Positions 7,938-15,329 of a stretch of 64,000 nucleotides of DNA are shown piece after piece; position 1 is the first letter of the stretch; every line of letters starts with the position of its first letter. The notes under the pieces were generated by a model. That model was not told the origin of the DNA. It saw nothing but the letters and a program-made list of their open reading frames with translations, and did not search any database. The translations under genes and the position numbers were made by a program. The DNA comes from a bacterium (GTDB lineage Bacteria; Myxococcota_A; Polyangia; Nannocystales; Nannocystaceae): positions 62,001 to 126,000 of the forward strand of contig JANSYI010000005.1 of NCBI GenBank assembly GCA_024742475.1. The letters run 5' to 3'.

Positions 7938-8438
7938 TCACTCGCCCGTGGTGGGCACGCCGTAGTCGGGGCTGATGCCCGTGCTGTCACCACCGGTGGT
8001 GTCTGTATCCGTATCCGTATCCGTGTCCGTGTCGCCGCCGGTCGAAGACGTGTCGAACCCGGTCGTGGGTATGCCGTACGCTGCGCCCGACGCAAAGGTC
8101 GTAGCGTCGCTCGACTCACCCATCGAGGTCCCGCTGGTGACGTCCGAGGTGCTCGCGTCGCTCGTCTGCGAGTCGGAGCTGGCGCTGGAGCTGCCGGGCG
8201 TGCCCGAGCTTCCGGCGTTGGTGCTGCTGCTCCCGCTGCCGCTGCTGCCCATCGTGTCTGCGCTGTCGTCCTCTGCCGGGCAGCCGGCGAGCGCGAGACC
8301 CATGAGGACGGCGCCCGCGGTTCGACCGAGAGCAAATCCGCGGGCATCGCGAACCTCGGCGCCACAGTGAGGGCACAGAGCATCATCGGCGAGGACGTGG
8401 TTCGAACACGAAGGGCAAGCTACGAGTTTTCCAGCCAT
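7938..8438 (-). CDS. Zinc-ribbon / internal lipobox / Tyr-Gly-tail protein, paralogue 3
   Basis: The first gene of the array (166 aa from ATG 8438; M-A-G-K start). The ribbon is C-P-S-C x10 C-P-H-C, the helix ends L-A-L-A-G-C, the tail contains A-A-Y-G-I-P-T-T and an (Asp-Thr)n run encoded by hexanucleotide repeats at 8001-8033, and the C-terminus is D-Y-G-V-P-T-T-G-E as in paralogue 2. The lipobox comes after a cytosolic-looking ribbon, so if signal peptidase II cuts, a roughly 50-residue zinc-binding leader would be removed; otherwise the protein is a single-pass membrane protein. The 54-bp gap to the divergent TerB-like gene must hold the array's promoter. Confidence 0.8.
   Translation of the reverse strand: MAGKLVACPSCSNHVLADDALCPHCGAEVRDARGFALGRTAGAVLMGLALAGCPAEDDSADTMGSSGSGSSSTNAGSSGTPGSSSASSDSQTSDASTSDVTSGTSMGESSDATTFASGAAYGIPTTGFDTSSTGGDTDTDTDTDTDTTGGDSTGISPDYGVPTTGE
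8001..8033. repeat. Hexanucleotide repeat encoding (Asp-Thr)n
   Basis: About five imperfect copies of a 6-bp unit (atccgt/gtccgt on the plus strand) lie inside paralogue 3 and encode alternating Asp-Thr. Copy-number change would stay in frame and only lengthen or shorten the linker. Confidence 0.75.
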
Positions 8439-8492
8439 GCATGCACTGTCGCATGGGCCTGACCACCGAGCCAACATGGTACTCACGCCCTC

Positions 8493-8873
8493 GTGAGCGA
8501 GTCACTCGGTCCGTGTCTGCACAACGTGCTGCTGGCGATGATCATCGCCGACGACGACGTCGATCCCGACGAGGTCGCGGCGGCCGAGCAGGCCTACGCA
8601 GAGCTGATGGGACGCGAACTGCCCGAGGGCGAACTCGCGCGCAGTGCCGCAGACGCGAAGGCGGCGGGACGGTGCCCGAATGACGTATTGAAGTGCCTGC
8701 CCACGGGCCTCGACGCCGACGTTCAGGAGAAGGTCCTGCGGGCCGCCTTCCAGGTGGCGAGCGCCGACGGGTTCGTGCTCGAGGAAGAGGACGCGCTGCT
8801 CCAGGCCGTAGCCAAGGCGGTCGGCATGGACGAGACGAGATCGCGCAGCGTGCTCGCGAGCTTCATGGGCTGA
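8493..8873 (+). CDS. TerB-like (tellurite-resistance fold) protein
   Basis: A 126-aa all-helical acidic protein from GTG 8493. The pattern (M-I-I-A-D-D-D-V-D-P-D-E early, and A-S-A-D-G-F-V-L-E-E-E-D-A-L-L in the second half) is the twin acidic loop signature of TerB/DUF533-like domains, thought to bind divalent metal. No other ter genes are near. It overlaps the convergent hydrolase gene by 11 bp at the 3' end. A similar domain is fused to the M48 protease at 52882-54072. Confidence 0.72.
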   Translation: MSESLGPCLHNVLLAMIIADDDVDPDEVAAAEQAYAELMGRELPEGELARSAADAKAAGRCPNDVLKCLPTGLDADVQEKVLRAAFQVASADGFVLEEEDALLQAVAKAVGMDETRSRSVLASFMG

Positions 8874-9693
8874 CCGCGGCGCGGATCTGCTCGAGCACGG
8901 GCACGGGCACGTTGGCGTAGAGGTCGTGCCGGGCGCCCTCGACCGAGACGACCTCGATGCCGCACTGCTCGTAGCGCGCTCGCTCGGCGCGTCGCAGGTA
9001 GACCGACACTCGCGGCGCGTACACGCTGAGCCTGCCTGGGCCGAGCCCTTCGACGACGTCCCACAGCGCCTCGAGTAGCGTGTTGTTGCGGTAGTCGATG
9101 AGCGCCTGACGATCGAAGTTCCAGCCGAAGCCCTCGGCAGCCTCGACGACGCGACTCTCCATCCACGCGCGCAGCAGGTCACCCATCATCACCCTCTGAA
9201 ACGGCGCGAGCAACTCGGGTCGGGTCGCGGCCCGCGACGGCGCAAGCGACAGTGCGCGCAGGAACGGCGAGAGTGGAGAGCGCCGCTCGTCGATGGTCCC
9301 TGCGGGCGTGTCGAGCAGCACGAGGCGGCCGAGCCGACCGGGGTGCCGCTCGTGCAGCCGCAGCGCGATGCGTCCACCCATCGAGTGCGCCACCACGGGG
9401 AGCGGCTCCGCGAGGTCGAGCCGGTCGAGCAGCGCAACGATCGCATCGGCCATGGTGCCGAGGTTGGCCTCGGGTGGGAGCGCAGGCGAATCCCCATGCG
9501 CGAGCAGGTCAGGGATGACCGCACGCGCGCGCCCGGCCAGCAGCGCTTCGGCAAACGGCACCAGATCTGCGCCTCGCCCAAACAAACCATGCACGAACAG
9601 CACGGTTCGCGGACCTTCGCCAAGCACCCTGTGGGCCAGCACCGGACTAGCGATAGCATGCGACGCCGATCGAATCCTGGTAAACGGAGCCAT
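8863..9693 (-). CDS. Alpha/beta hydrolase
   Basis: A 276-aa alpha/beta-fold hydrolase. Visible are the oxyanion region (F-V-H-G, about 33-36), the nucleophile elbow H-S-M-G-G (Ser104) and the catalytic His in A-R-H-D (His256). No signal peptide, so it is probably cytosolic; the substrate is unknown (esterase, lactonase or C-C hydrolase are all possible). The ATG at 9693 overlaps the divergent SDR gene's ATG; a GTG near residue 18 is an alternative start that would remove the overlap and still keep the whole fold. Confidence 0.82.
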   Translation of the reverse strand: MAPFTRIRSASHAIASPVLAHRVLGEGPRTVLFVHGLFGRGADLVPFAEALLAGRARAVIPDLLAHGDSPALPPEANLGTMADAIVALLDRLDLAEPLPVVAHSMGGRIALRLHERHPGRLGRLVLLDTPAGTIDERRSPLSPFLRALSLAPSRAATRPELLAPFQRVMMGDLLRAWMESRVVEAAEGFGWNFDRQALIDYRNNTLLEALWDVVEGLGPGRLSVYAPRVSVYLRRAERARYEQCGIEVVSVEGARHDLYANVPVPVLEQIRAAVSP

Positions 9694-10468
9694 GTCGATC
9701 GACCTGACCGACCAGGTTCACATCATCACGGGCGCAGGCCGGGGCATCGGACTCGAGACGGCGCGCCGCATCGCGCAAGCCGGCGGGTTGCCCATCATGA
9801 TCGCCAGATCGGCCGAGCAGGTCGAGCAAGAGGCCGCGCGGCTCCGCGATGAGGGCCTCGAGGCACAGGCCCACGCCCTCGACATCACCGACGCCGACGG
9901 CTGCAAAGCCCTGATCAAGCAGGTCCGCGACGACCATGGACGCATCGACGGCCTCGTCAACAACGCGGGCGCCAACCTCGTGGCCAACCTGCTGATGTGC
10001 AAGGAGTCCACCTGGGGCCCCATCTTCGACGTCAACGTCTTCGCCCTGATGCGCCTCACCCAGCTGTGCCTCAAGCCGATGGTTCGCGCCAAGTACGGTC
10101 GCATCGTCAACGTCTCGTCCATCGCCGCCAAGCTCGGCGCCCCCTACAACACGATCTACTCCGCCTCCAAGGCCGCCGTCGAAGGCTTCACCCGCTCGCT
10201 CGCCCTCGAGGTCGCCAAACTCGGCATCACCGTCAACGCCGTAGCCCCCGCCCAGGTCGACACCGATCTCCTCCGCCAAGGCATGTCCGTCCGCAGCAAG
10301 ATGGCCGGCAAGGACACCGAGGAGTACATCCAGAGCATCGTCGAGGCGAACCCGCAGCAGCGCCTGCTCACCCCCGCCGACGTCGCCGGCACCATCATGC
10401 ACCTGCTCTCCCCCGCCACCTCCGGCGTCACCGGCCAAAGCTGGAACGTCTGCGGCGGCGTGGCCTAG
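9692..10468 (+). CDS. Short-chain dehydrogenase/reductase (FabG-like)
   Basis: A 258-aa classical SDR. The Rossmann motif T-G-A-G-R-G-I-G is at residues 13-20, N-N-A-G follows, and the catalytic Ser...Tyr156-x3-Lys160 (Y-S-A-S-K) is intact. The C-terminal G-x-x-W-N-V-C-G-G is typical of FabG-type 3-oxoacyl reductases. ACGGAG at 9684-9689 is a good ribosome binding site for ATG 9692. The substrate is uncertain; it is probably a 3-oxoacyl or other secondary alcohol/ketone pair with NAD(P)H. Confidence 0.88.
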   Translation: MSIDLTDQVHIITGAGRGIGLETARRIAQAGGLPIMIARSAEQVEQEAARLRDEGLEAQAHALDITDADGCKALIKQVRDDHGRIDGLVNNAGANLVANLLMCKESTWGPIFDVNVFALMRLTQLCLKPMVRAKYGRIVNVSSIAAKLGAPYNTIYSASKAAVEGFTRSLALEVAKLGITVNAVAPAQVDTDLLRQGMSVRSKMAGKDTEEYIQSIVEANPQQRLLTPADVAGTIMHLLSPATSGVTGQSWNVCGGVA

Positions 10469-10507
10469 TACCTCGTCCTTGGACAAAGCGCCGGGCTTCT
10501 CCGGGCG

Positions 10508-10520
10508 GCCCCGTTGGGGC
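10508..10520. terminator. Short GC hairpin after the SDR gene
   Basis: GCCCC-gtt-GGGGC lies 40 bp after the SDR stop codon. It lacks a T-run, so it is at best a weak or factor-assisted terminator. The surrounding 206 bp (10469-10674) hold no gene, only two imperfect copies of a ctccgagggcg motif. Confidence 0.3.
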
Positions 10521-10674
10521 GAAGTCCCCCCTCCGAGGGCGTTCGGTCGGCTGCCCTCTGACTCGTCCCCTTCCGTCTGTTCCGCTGCGCCCCCTCTCCG
10601 AGGGCGCTCGCTCTCCTGCGCAGTGGCGGCTTTCGTCGACGGGCAGCTAGAGCGCGCCGTGCTACGATAAATCG

Positions 10675-10902
10675 GTGGATCGAAGACAGCGTGCGCAACA
10701 TCGCCGCGAGCGATGGAGCTTCGGAGTCGTCGAGGATGGCGCACCCAAAGGACGCCTGTACGAGAGCCTCGCCCTCGTCGATCGGTTGGCCGCATTCACC
10801 CAACTGAACGCGCACGCTTGGAGCGAACTCGAGCGCACGAGGGCACCTCTTCCTCGTAGCCAATGGCCGACCGAGGTCTTCGAGATTCCCCACCGTGGCT
10901 GA
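10675..10902 (+). CDS. Small basic protein, possible antitoxin partner
   Basis: A 75-aa ORF from GTG 10675, starting with a very Arg-rich stretch and ending P-T-E-V-F-E-I-P-H. It is not recognised. Its stop overlaps the start of the nucleotidyltransferase gene by 8 bp, the tight coupling typical of toxin-antitoxin or other two-component modules. It could be a non-cognate fragment; support is the overlap and the codon-phase continuity only. Confidence 0.5.
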   Translation: MDRRQRAQHRRERWSFGVVEDGAPKGRLYESLALVDRLAAFTQLNAHAWSELERTRAPLPRSQWPTEVFEIPHRG

Positions 10903-11359
10903 GCTGCACCTCCCGACCGACTACGAAGACCTGCTCCGCGAATTCTCGGAATGTGGCGTCGAGTTTCTGCTCGTCGGCGGATGGGCCGTCGCCGTCCACG
11001 GGCACGGTCGAGCCACGGACGACATCGATCTCTTCGTGCGGGCCGATCCAGCGAATGCCCGCCGAATCATCGAAGCCCTTCACCGATTTGGAGCGCCCCT
11101 CTCGGACCACGAGGTCGATGAGGGCCTGTTCTCACATGAGCGATACGGCTACCGGATGGGTCGCAAACCGCAGGTCATCGAGATTCTCACGAGAATCGAC
11201 GGGGTGACCTTCGATGAGGCCGCCGAAGACGCAGTCGTCGTCTCAGTTGCCGATTTTCAGATCCCGGTGATCGGACGACGTGCGTTGCTCGTCAACAAGC
11301 GGACCGCGAGGCGACCGAAGGACCTGGCCGACGTGGCCGCACTCGAGAACGATGAGTGA
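10895..11359 (+). CDS. Nucleotidyltransferase-fold protein (DUF6036/AbiEii-like)
   Basis: A 154-aa protein from GTG 10895. The hG[GS] loop (G-G-W, Gly28-29) followed by D-D-I-D (Asp43, Asp45) is the hallmark of the nucleotidyltransferase fold; a later V-N-K-R-T-A-R-R-P-K-D-L-A-D matches the C-terminal K-D-x-x-D of DUF6036/AbiEii-type stand-alone NTases. Such proteins often act as toxins modifying tRNA or as antitoxins that AMPylate. It overlaps the preceding small ORF by 8 bp. Confidence 0.78.
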   Translation: MAELHLPTDYEDLLREFSECGVEFLLVGGWAVAVHGHGRATDDIDLFVRADPANARRIIEALHRFGAPLSDHEVDEGLFSHERYGYRMGRKPQVIEILTRIDGVTFDEAAEDAVVVSVADFQIPVIGRRALLVNKRTARRPKDLADVAALENDE

Positions 11360-11381
11360 GGCGTCAGTAGCCCGGACCCAC

Positions 11382-11445
11382 GCCCACCCTCGCCAAAGCT
11401 GCAGCCACGAGCCCCCCCAGCAAGAGAGCGAAGCGTCCCCGACGG
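11382..11445. repeat. Intergenic repeat copy A
   Basis: A 64-nt imperfect copy of an element found twice more at 12317-12382 and 12387-12452. It shares gcccac, cgccaaag, cagccacgagccc and gagcgaagcgtcccc blocks. It lies upstream of the lipoprotein gene that the other two copies follow. Confidence 0.75.
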
Positions 11446-11481
11446 TGCCACATTCGACCGGCCGTGATGTAGTCTGCATTC

Positions 11482-12300
11482 GTGCGACGGTTGCTGTGGG
11501 CTCTGTTGGGAGCGCTGGGCTGCTCGGCCAAGCCGGCGCCGCCGGAGCTCACGCCCCCGACCGAGCTCGCGCCTGCGCATGCGCCGAAAGAGGCCGCGGT
11601 CGTCGCTCCCGAGTCCGCGGCGCCAGTAGCAGTGCCGCGTTCAGAGCCGGTCGAGGAGCCGTCCATCTCGCCGCCGACCAAGAAGCAAGCGCTGGTCGCG
11701 AGCCGGGCGGTTCTGTCGGGCAAGCTCGCGCAGCTTGCACCGATCGTCTCGCTGTCGGACGGTCGCGCCGCCGTGCTCTGGCGGCACACCAAGGCAAGCG
11801 AAGCGTGGGATGTCGACGTGGAGCTGGTGATGCTCGCCTTCGACGGCACGACGTGGATCGCCCAAGCCTCGCGCGGAGTGACGAGCGCAAGCACCCCCTG
11901 GCTCGATGAAGACCAGCCACCTCCGCTGGCTGCCACGATGAAGTCCGACGACTACGACGACGACGGCGAACCCGAGGTGCTCATCCGGATCCGCTATCCC
12001 GAGATGTGCCCCGGCGGTGGACCCAACACGATCACGTCGCTCGACGTCTTCGATGTGACGCCGAGGATCACCGCGGCGTTGTCGACGCAGATTCACCATC
12101 TGATGGATGCCTATCCCGAAGAGGGCACCAAGGCGACGACCGAGCACATCGACCTCAACGGCGACGGTCATCGCGACGTGAAGATCACCTACGAAACCAA
12201 GGGCGAAAAGCCCCTGGTGAACCGGTGGCTGTACCAGCCCGAGTCCGACACCTGGACTCTGCGCAACCCCCAGTACGAACGCTGGGACTGCGACTGGTAG
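11482..12300 (+). CDS. Lipoprotein with Asp-rich (calcium-loop-like) motifs
   Basis: A 272-aa product from GTG 11482. The signal ends L-G-C (Cys13), followed by a Pro/Ala/Glu linker to about residue 70. The rest is a beta-rich domain containing two acidic loops, D-D-Y-D-D-D-G-E-P-E and D-L-N-G-D-G-H-R-D, like EF-hand/FG-GAP calcium loops used in surface propellers. No catalytic motif is seen. It is flanked on both sides by copies of a 66-nt intergenic repeat. Confidence 0.75.
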   Translation: MRRLLWALLGALGCSAKPAPPELTPPTELAPAHAPKEAAVVAPESAAPVAVPRSEPVEEPSISPPTKKQALVASRAVLSGKLAQLAPIVSLSDGRAAVLWRHTKASEAWDVDVELVMLAFDGTTWIAQASRGVTSASTPWLDEDQPPPLAATMKSDDYDDDGEPEVLIRIRYPEMCPGGGPNTITSLDVFDVTPRITAALSTQIHHLMDAYPEEGTKATTEHIDLNGDGHRDVKITYETKGEKPLVNRWLYQPESDTWTLRNPQYERWDCDW

Positions 12301-12316
12301 CGAGAAGCATCAGGAG

Positions 12317-12382
12317 GCCCACTCGCCAAACCAGCAGCCACGAGCCCGCAACTCAGCACGAGAGCGAAGCGTCCCCGGAGGG
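12317..12382. repeat. Intergenic repeat copy B
   Basis: A 66-nt unit immediately after the lipoprotein gene, nearly identical to copy C 70 bp further on (same register, only a few mismatches). Confidence 0.8.
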
Positions 12383-12386
12383 ATGC

Positions 12387-12452
12387 GCCCACTCGCCAAA
12401 GCAGCAGCCACGTGCCCGCACCTCAGCACGAGATCGAAGCGTCCCCGGAGGG
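12387..12452. repeat. Intergenic repeat copy C
   Basis: Second tandem copy of the 66-nt element; with copy B it forms a 70-bp-period direct repeat. Copy A at 11382 is more diverged. The remainder of 12301-12577 has no gene. Confidence 0.8.
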
Positions 12453-12513
12453 GACGCGCAGCGGAAAAAAAGCCGACCTCGAGACACCACCACCCACCGC
12501 CCCGCCGCTTGGA

Positions 12514-12541
12514 AGGGCCCCCTCACCCAAAGGGGGGCCCT
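12514..12541. terminator. Strong GC hairpin between convergent genes
   Basis: A 9-bp perfect stem (12514-12522 pairing with 12533-12541, core GGGCCCCC/GGGGGCCC) with a 10-nt loop. It lies 36 bp beyond the stop of the minus-strand flavoprotein and could end transcription from either side. No U-tract is present. Confidence 0.45.
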
Positions 12542-12577
12542 GGAGAGCGGCGGGCCACGGTACCTCGCGTCGAGAGG

Positions 12578-14302
12578 TCACCCCCAGGGCATGATGCGGA
12601 CGTCGCCGGGCTGGTCCACCCAGCCCGTCTCCTCGTTGATCCACTTCTTCTCGAGCCGCAGCTTGCCGTCCACGTGGGTCGAGAAGATGTTGGTGAGCCA
12701 GTTCTCGTCGTCCCGCTCGGGGAAGTCGCCGCGGTAGTGGGACCCTCGGCTCTCGGTGCGCATGTTGGCCGCGCCGATGATGGCCTCGGCGACGTCGAGC
12801 AGGTTGCGATGCTCGAACGCCAGCGCGAGGTCGAGGTCTTCGGCGAGCGCCAAGTCGGTGCTCAGGCGCTCGCGCTCGTCGTCCACGAACTGCTGCGCGC
12901 GGGCCAGGCCCTCGGCGTCCTTTTCGACCAACAGCTCCTTCCACATGGTCCGCTGCAGCGCGGGTTTGAGGTCGCTGGGTCGCTTGCCGCCCTTGGTCTC
13001 CCGCATCTTGCGAACGGGGCCCTCGATCATGTGCTCGAGCAGTGACGCGGTGACGTTGGACGCGTCGGGACGCTGCTTGCACGCCTCGGCCGCGGCCTTG
13101 CCCGCGCGCCACCCGAACACCTGAGAGCCGCCGAGCATCGTGCCGCCGATGCGGTCGGCGCCCTGCCAGCCCATCGTCTCCCCGATCGCAAACAGGCCTT
13201 CGATGGTCGAAGAGCGCGTGTGCTCGTCGACGCGAATGCCACCGTTGGACGTGTGGTGGAACAGTTGCACCTGCACCAAGTCCTTCTTGATGTCGATGCC
13301 CAGGTCGCGCATGAACTTGTCGAACACCTCGGGCTGAAAGCCACGCTCACCGCGGGAGAGGTCCAAGAACACGCCGTCGTTGGGCGTGCCGTTGCCCGCG
13401 AGCACCTCGTTGTGCATGGCGCGGTCGAGGTGGATGCCCGTGTCTCGACAGGACACAGGCCAGTGAAACGCCTTGTCCTTGGAGACCTGCTCGAGCGTGA
13501 TGCCGTCGGGCAGGTATTTCTCGAGGAACGACTCGCCGTGCCCGTTGTACATCCGGAACGGCTCCTCCATCTCGTAGAGCATGACCATGGCCTGCACCGG
13601 GTAGACCGACGCCATGCCCTGCTGCATGAACTCCATGTTGAACAGCTCGCCGCCGGCTCGAAGCGCCATCGCGTAGCCGTCGCCGGTGTTGCCCGGAGGG
13701 TTGAACGAGTACTGGAAGAGCTGCCCCACCCCGCCGGTGGCCATGATGACCGCGCCCGCGTGGATGACGAATGGCTCGCCGTCGTCACGCACGCCGACCA
13801 CGCCCTGTACGCGCCCATCTTGCACGATCAGGTCGACCACGTTGGCCCCCTCGAGCACCTCGGTGTTCGTGCCCTCGATGACCGCCTTTTGGATCTGCAC
13901 GATGTTGTTGGTGCCCTTGGTCTTCTCCGACGCGGGCATCGTCGCGAGCATCTTGCTCTCGAACTCCATGCCCATCTTGCGCAGGCGCTTGGTCGCCTCG
14001 GACACCTCGTCGACGAACACCTGGCACAGCTTGGGATCGGTGGTGCCCAGGCCCATCTGGACCATGTCGGTGTGCACGAGCTCGGGTGGGTTGAAGAAAC
14101 CGCCCTTGGGGCCCACGGTGCGAATCGTCCAGAAGTCGGCCATCGGGTTCGACGTCGCACCCGCGCCGCGCTTGCCAGGGACACCAAAGCGGCCCTTGAC
14201 CGCCATCATCGTGCGAGCGCCACCTTGGTGCGCGCTGATCGTGGACGCGGTCGCGGCACCACCACCGCCGACGACGAGGACATCGGTTTCGTAGGTCTGC
14301 AT
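12578..14302 (-). CDS. FAD-binding fumarate reductase/succinate dehydrogenase-type flavoprotein
   Basis: A 574-aa flavoprotein. The dinucleotide motif V-G-G-G-G-A-A (11-17), the A-T-G-G-V-G-Q-L-F segment, and the second FAD motif (G-L-F-A-I-G-E-T, then G-G-T-M-L-G-G-S) show the SdhA/FrdA/AprA/NadB family, as does the helical C-terminal domain with E-H-R-N and E-S-R-G-S-H-Y-R. The usual His for covalent FAD is not evident (the region reads G-K-R-G-A-G-A-T). No iron-sulfur or membrane subunit is nearby, so it is more likely a stand-alone oxidoreductase or works with unlinked partners than a classical respiratory complex II. Confidence 0.83.
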   Translation of the reverse strand: MQTYETDVLVVGGGGAATASTISAHQGGARTMMAVKGRFGVPGKRGAGATSNPMADFWTIRTVGPKGGFFNPPELVHTDMVQMGLGTTDPKLCQVFVDEVSEATKRLRKMGMEFESKMLATMPASEKTKGTNNIVQIQKAVIEGTNTEVLEGANVVDLIVQDGRVQGVVGVRDDGEPFVIHAGAVIMATGGVGQLFQYSFNPPGNTGDGYAMALRAGGELFNMEFMQQGMASVYPVQAMVMLYEMEEPFRMYNGHGESFLEKYLPDGITLEQVSKDKAFHWPVSCRDTGIHLDRAMHNEVLAGNGTPNDGVFLDLSRGERGFQPEVFDKFMRDLGIDIKKDLVQVQLFHHTSNGGIRVDEHTRSSTIEGLFAIGETMGWQGADRIGGTMLGGSQVFGWRAGKAAAEACKQRPDASNVTASLLEHMIEGPVRKMRETKGGKRPSDLKPALQRTMWKELLVEKDAEGLARAQQFVDDERERLSTDLALAEDLDLALAFEHRNLLDVAEAIIGAANMRTESRGSHYRGDFPERDDENWLTNIFSTHVDGKLRLEKKWINEETGWVDQPGDVRIMPWG

Positions 14303-14394
14303 GTCGGGTTGGCGTCGTTGTACCGCGCCTGCGCGGCTGGGTGGGCCGCCCCAGCGCGAGTTTTCCGAGCCTGCGATTCCTGATACACGAGGGC

Positions 14395-15255
14395 ATGACC
14401 CTCGCGCCGTTCGACCCCTCCCAAGTCGGCGCACACCCGTCGCACGCGCTCCGCAAAGTGACAGCGGAGGACGGCTACGTGCTGACCTACCGCGCCTGGC
14501 ACCCCGAGGCCGAACCCAAGGGCACGATCGCGTTGTTCAACGGGATCATGAGCCACTCGGGATGGTTCGGGCCGCTGGTCGCACCCTTGCTCGCGTCCGG
14601 CTACGCCCTCGTCGGCGCGGATCGACGCGGCTCGGGACTCAACAAAGAGGCGCGCGGCGACGCGCCCTCGGCCAAGCACATCGTGCAGGACGCGCTGGGC
14701 ATCCTCGAAGACGCCGCCCCCGCAGGGCAGCCCCTGCTCCTCGCCGGCTGGTGCTGGGGCTCCATCCTCGCGCTCAACCTCCTGCGACCCCTGGGCGCTC
14801 GCACCACGGCGCTCGCGTTGCTGACGCCCGGCCTCTTCCCCACCCAGGCCGTCATCACCGCGGCTGCCGAGGGCAAGCGAGCACACGCCGACGCGCCCGA
14901 AGACGCGGCCGTCCTTCCCATCCCCATCGCCGACGAGATGTTCACCGGCGGTCCCTGCCTGCAGTCGTTCGTCCAGGTCGACCCGCTCAAGCTGCGCGCC
15001 ACCACCCCCCGCTTCCTGACCAACACCAAGAAGCTGGGTATGGGTGCCCACATGGCCCTGCGCAAGCTGTCGGTGCCCACCCTGGTCGTCATGGCCGAGC
15101 ACGACGAGGCCACCGACAACGCCGCCGTGCAGCAGGCCATCGCCAAGCTCGACGTCGCCTCGACCACCATCCCCGGTGCCCACGGTCTCCAGTTCGACGC
15201 CCCCGACGCGCTCGCGAACGCGATGATCGGGTTCTTCGATGCAGTCCTCGACTGA
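14395..15255 (+). CDS. Alpha/beta hydrolase with Cys in the nucleophile elbow
   Basis: From ATG 14395 (GAGGG just upstream) the product is 286 aa. The elbow reads G-W-C-W-G (Cys120) in place of G-x-S-x-G, as in dienelactone hydrolases and PHA synthases. An acidic residue follows in E-H-D-E-A-T-D and the His is in G-A-H-G. It resembles the serine aminopeptidase S33/monoacylglycerol lipase group in overall layout (L-F-N-G early, A-D-R-R-G-S-G). No signal peptide. Substrate unknown. Confidence 0.8.
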   Translation: MTLAPFDPSQVGAHPSHALRKVTAEDGYVLTYRAWHPEAEPKGTIALFNGIMSHSGWFGPLVAPLLASGYALVGADRRGSGLNKEARGDAPSAKHIVQDALGILEDAAPAGQPLLLAGWCWGSILALNLLRPLGARTTALALLTPGLFPTQAVITAAAEGKRAHADAPEDAAVLPIPIADEMFTGGPCLQSFVQVDPLKLRATTPRFLTNTKKLGMGAHMALRKLSVPTLVVMAEHDEATDNAAVQQAIAKLDVASTTIPGAHGLQFDAPDALANAMIGFFDAVLD

Positions 15256-15329
15256 GGTCTAGTCTTGGATTTCGGCCGCCAACGGGGGTTCGAGTCGCCC
15301 GCCGCAACGCGCAGCGTAGACTGTCTGCG

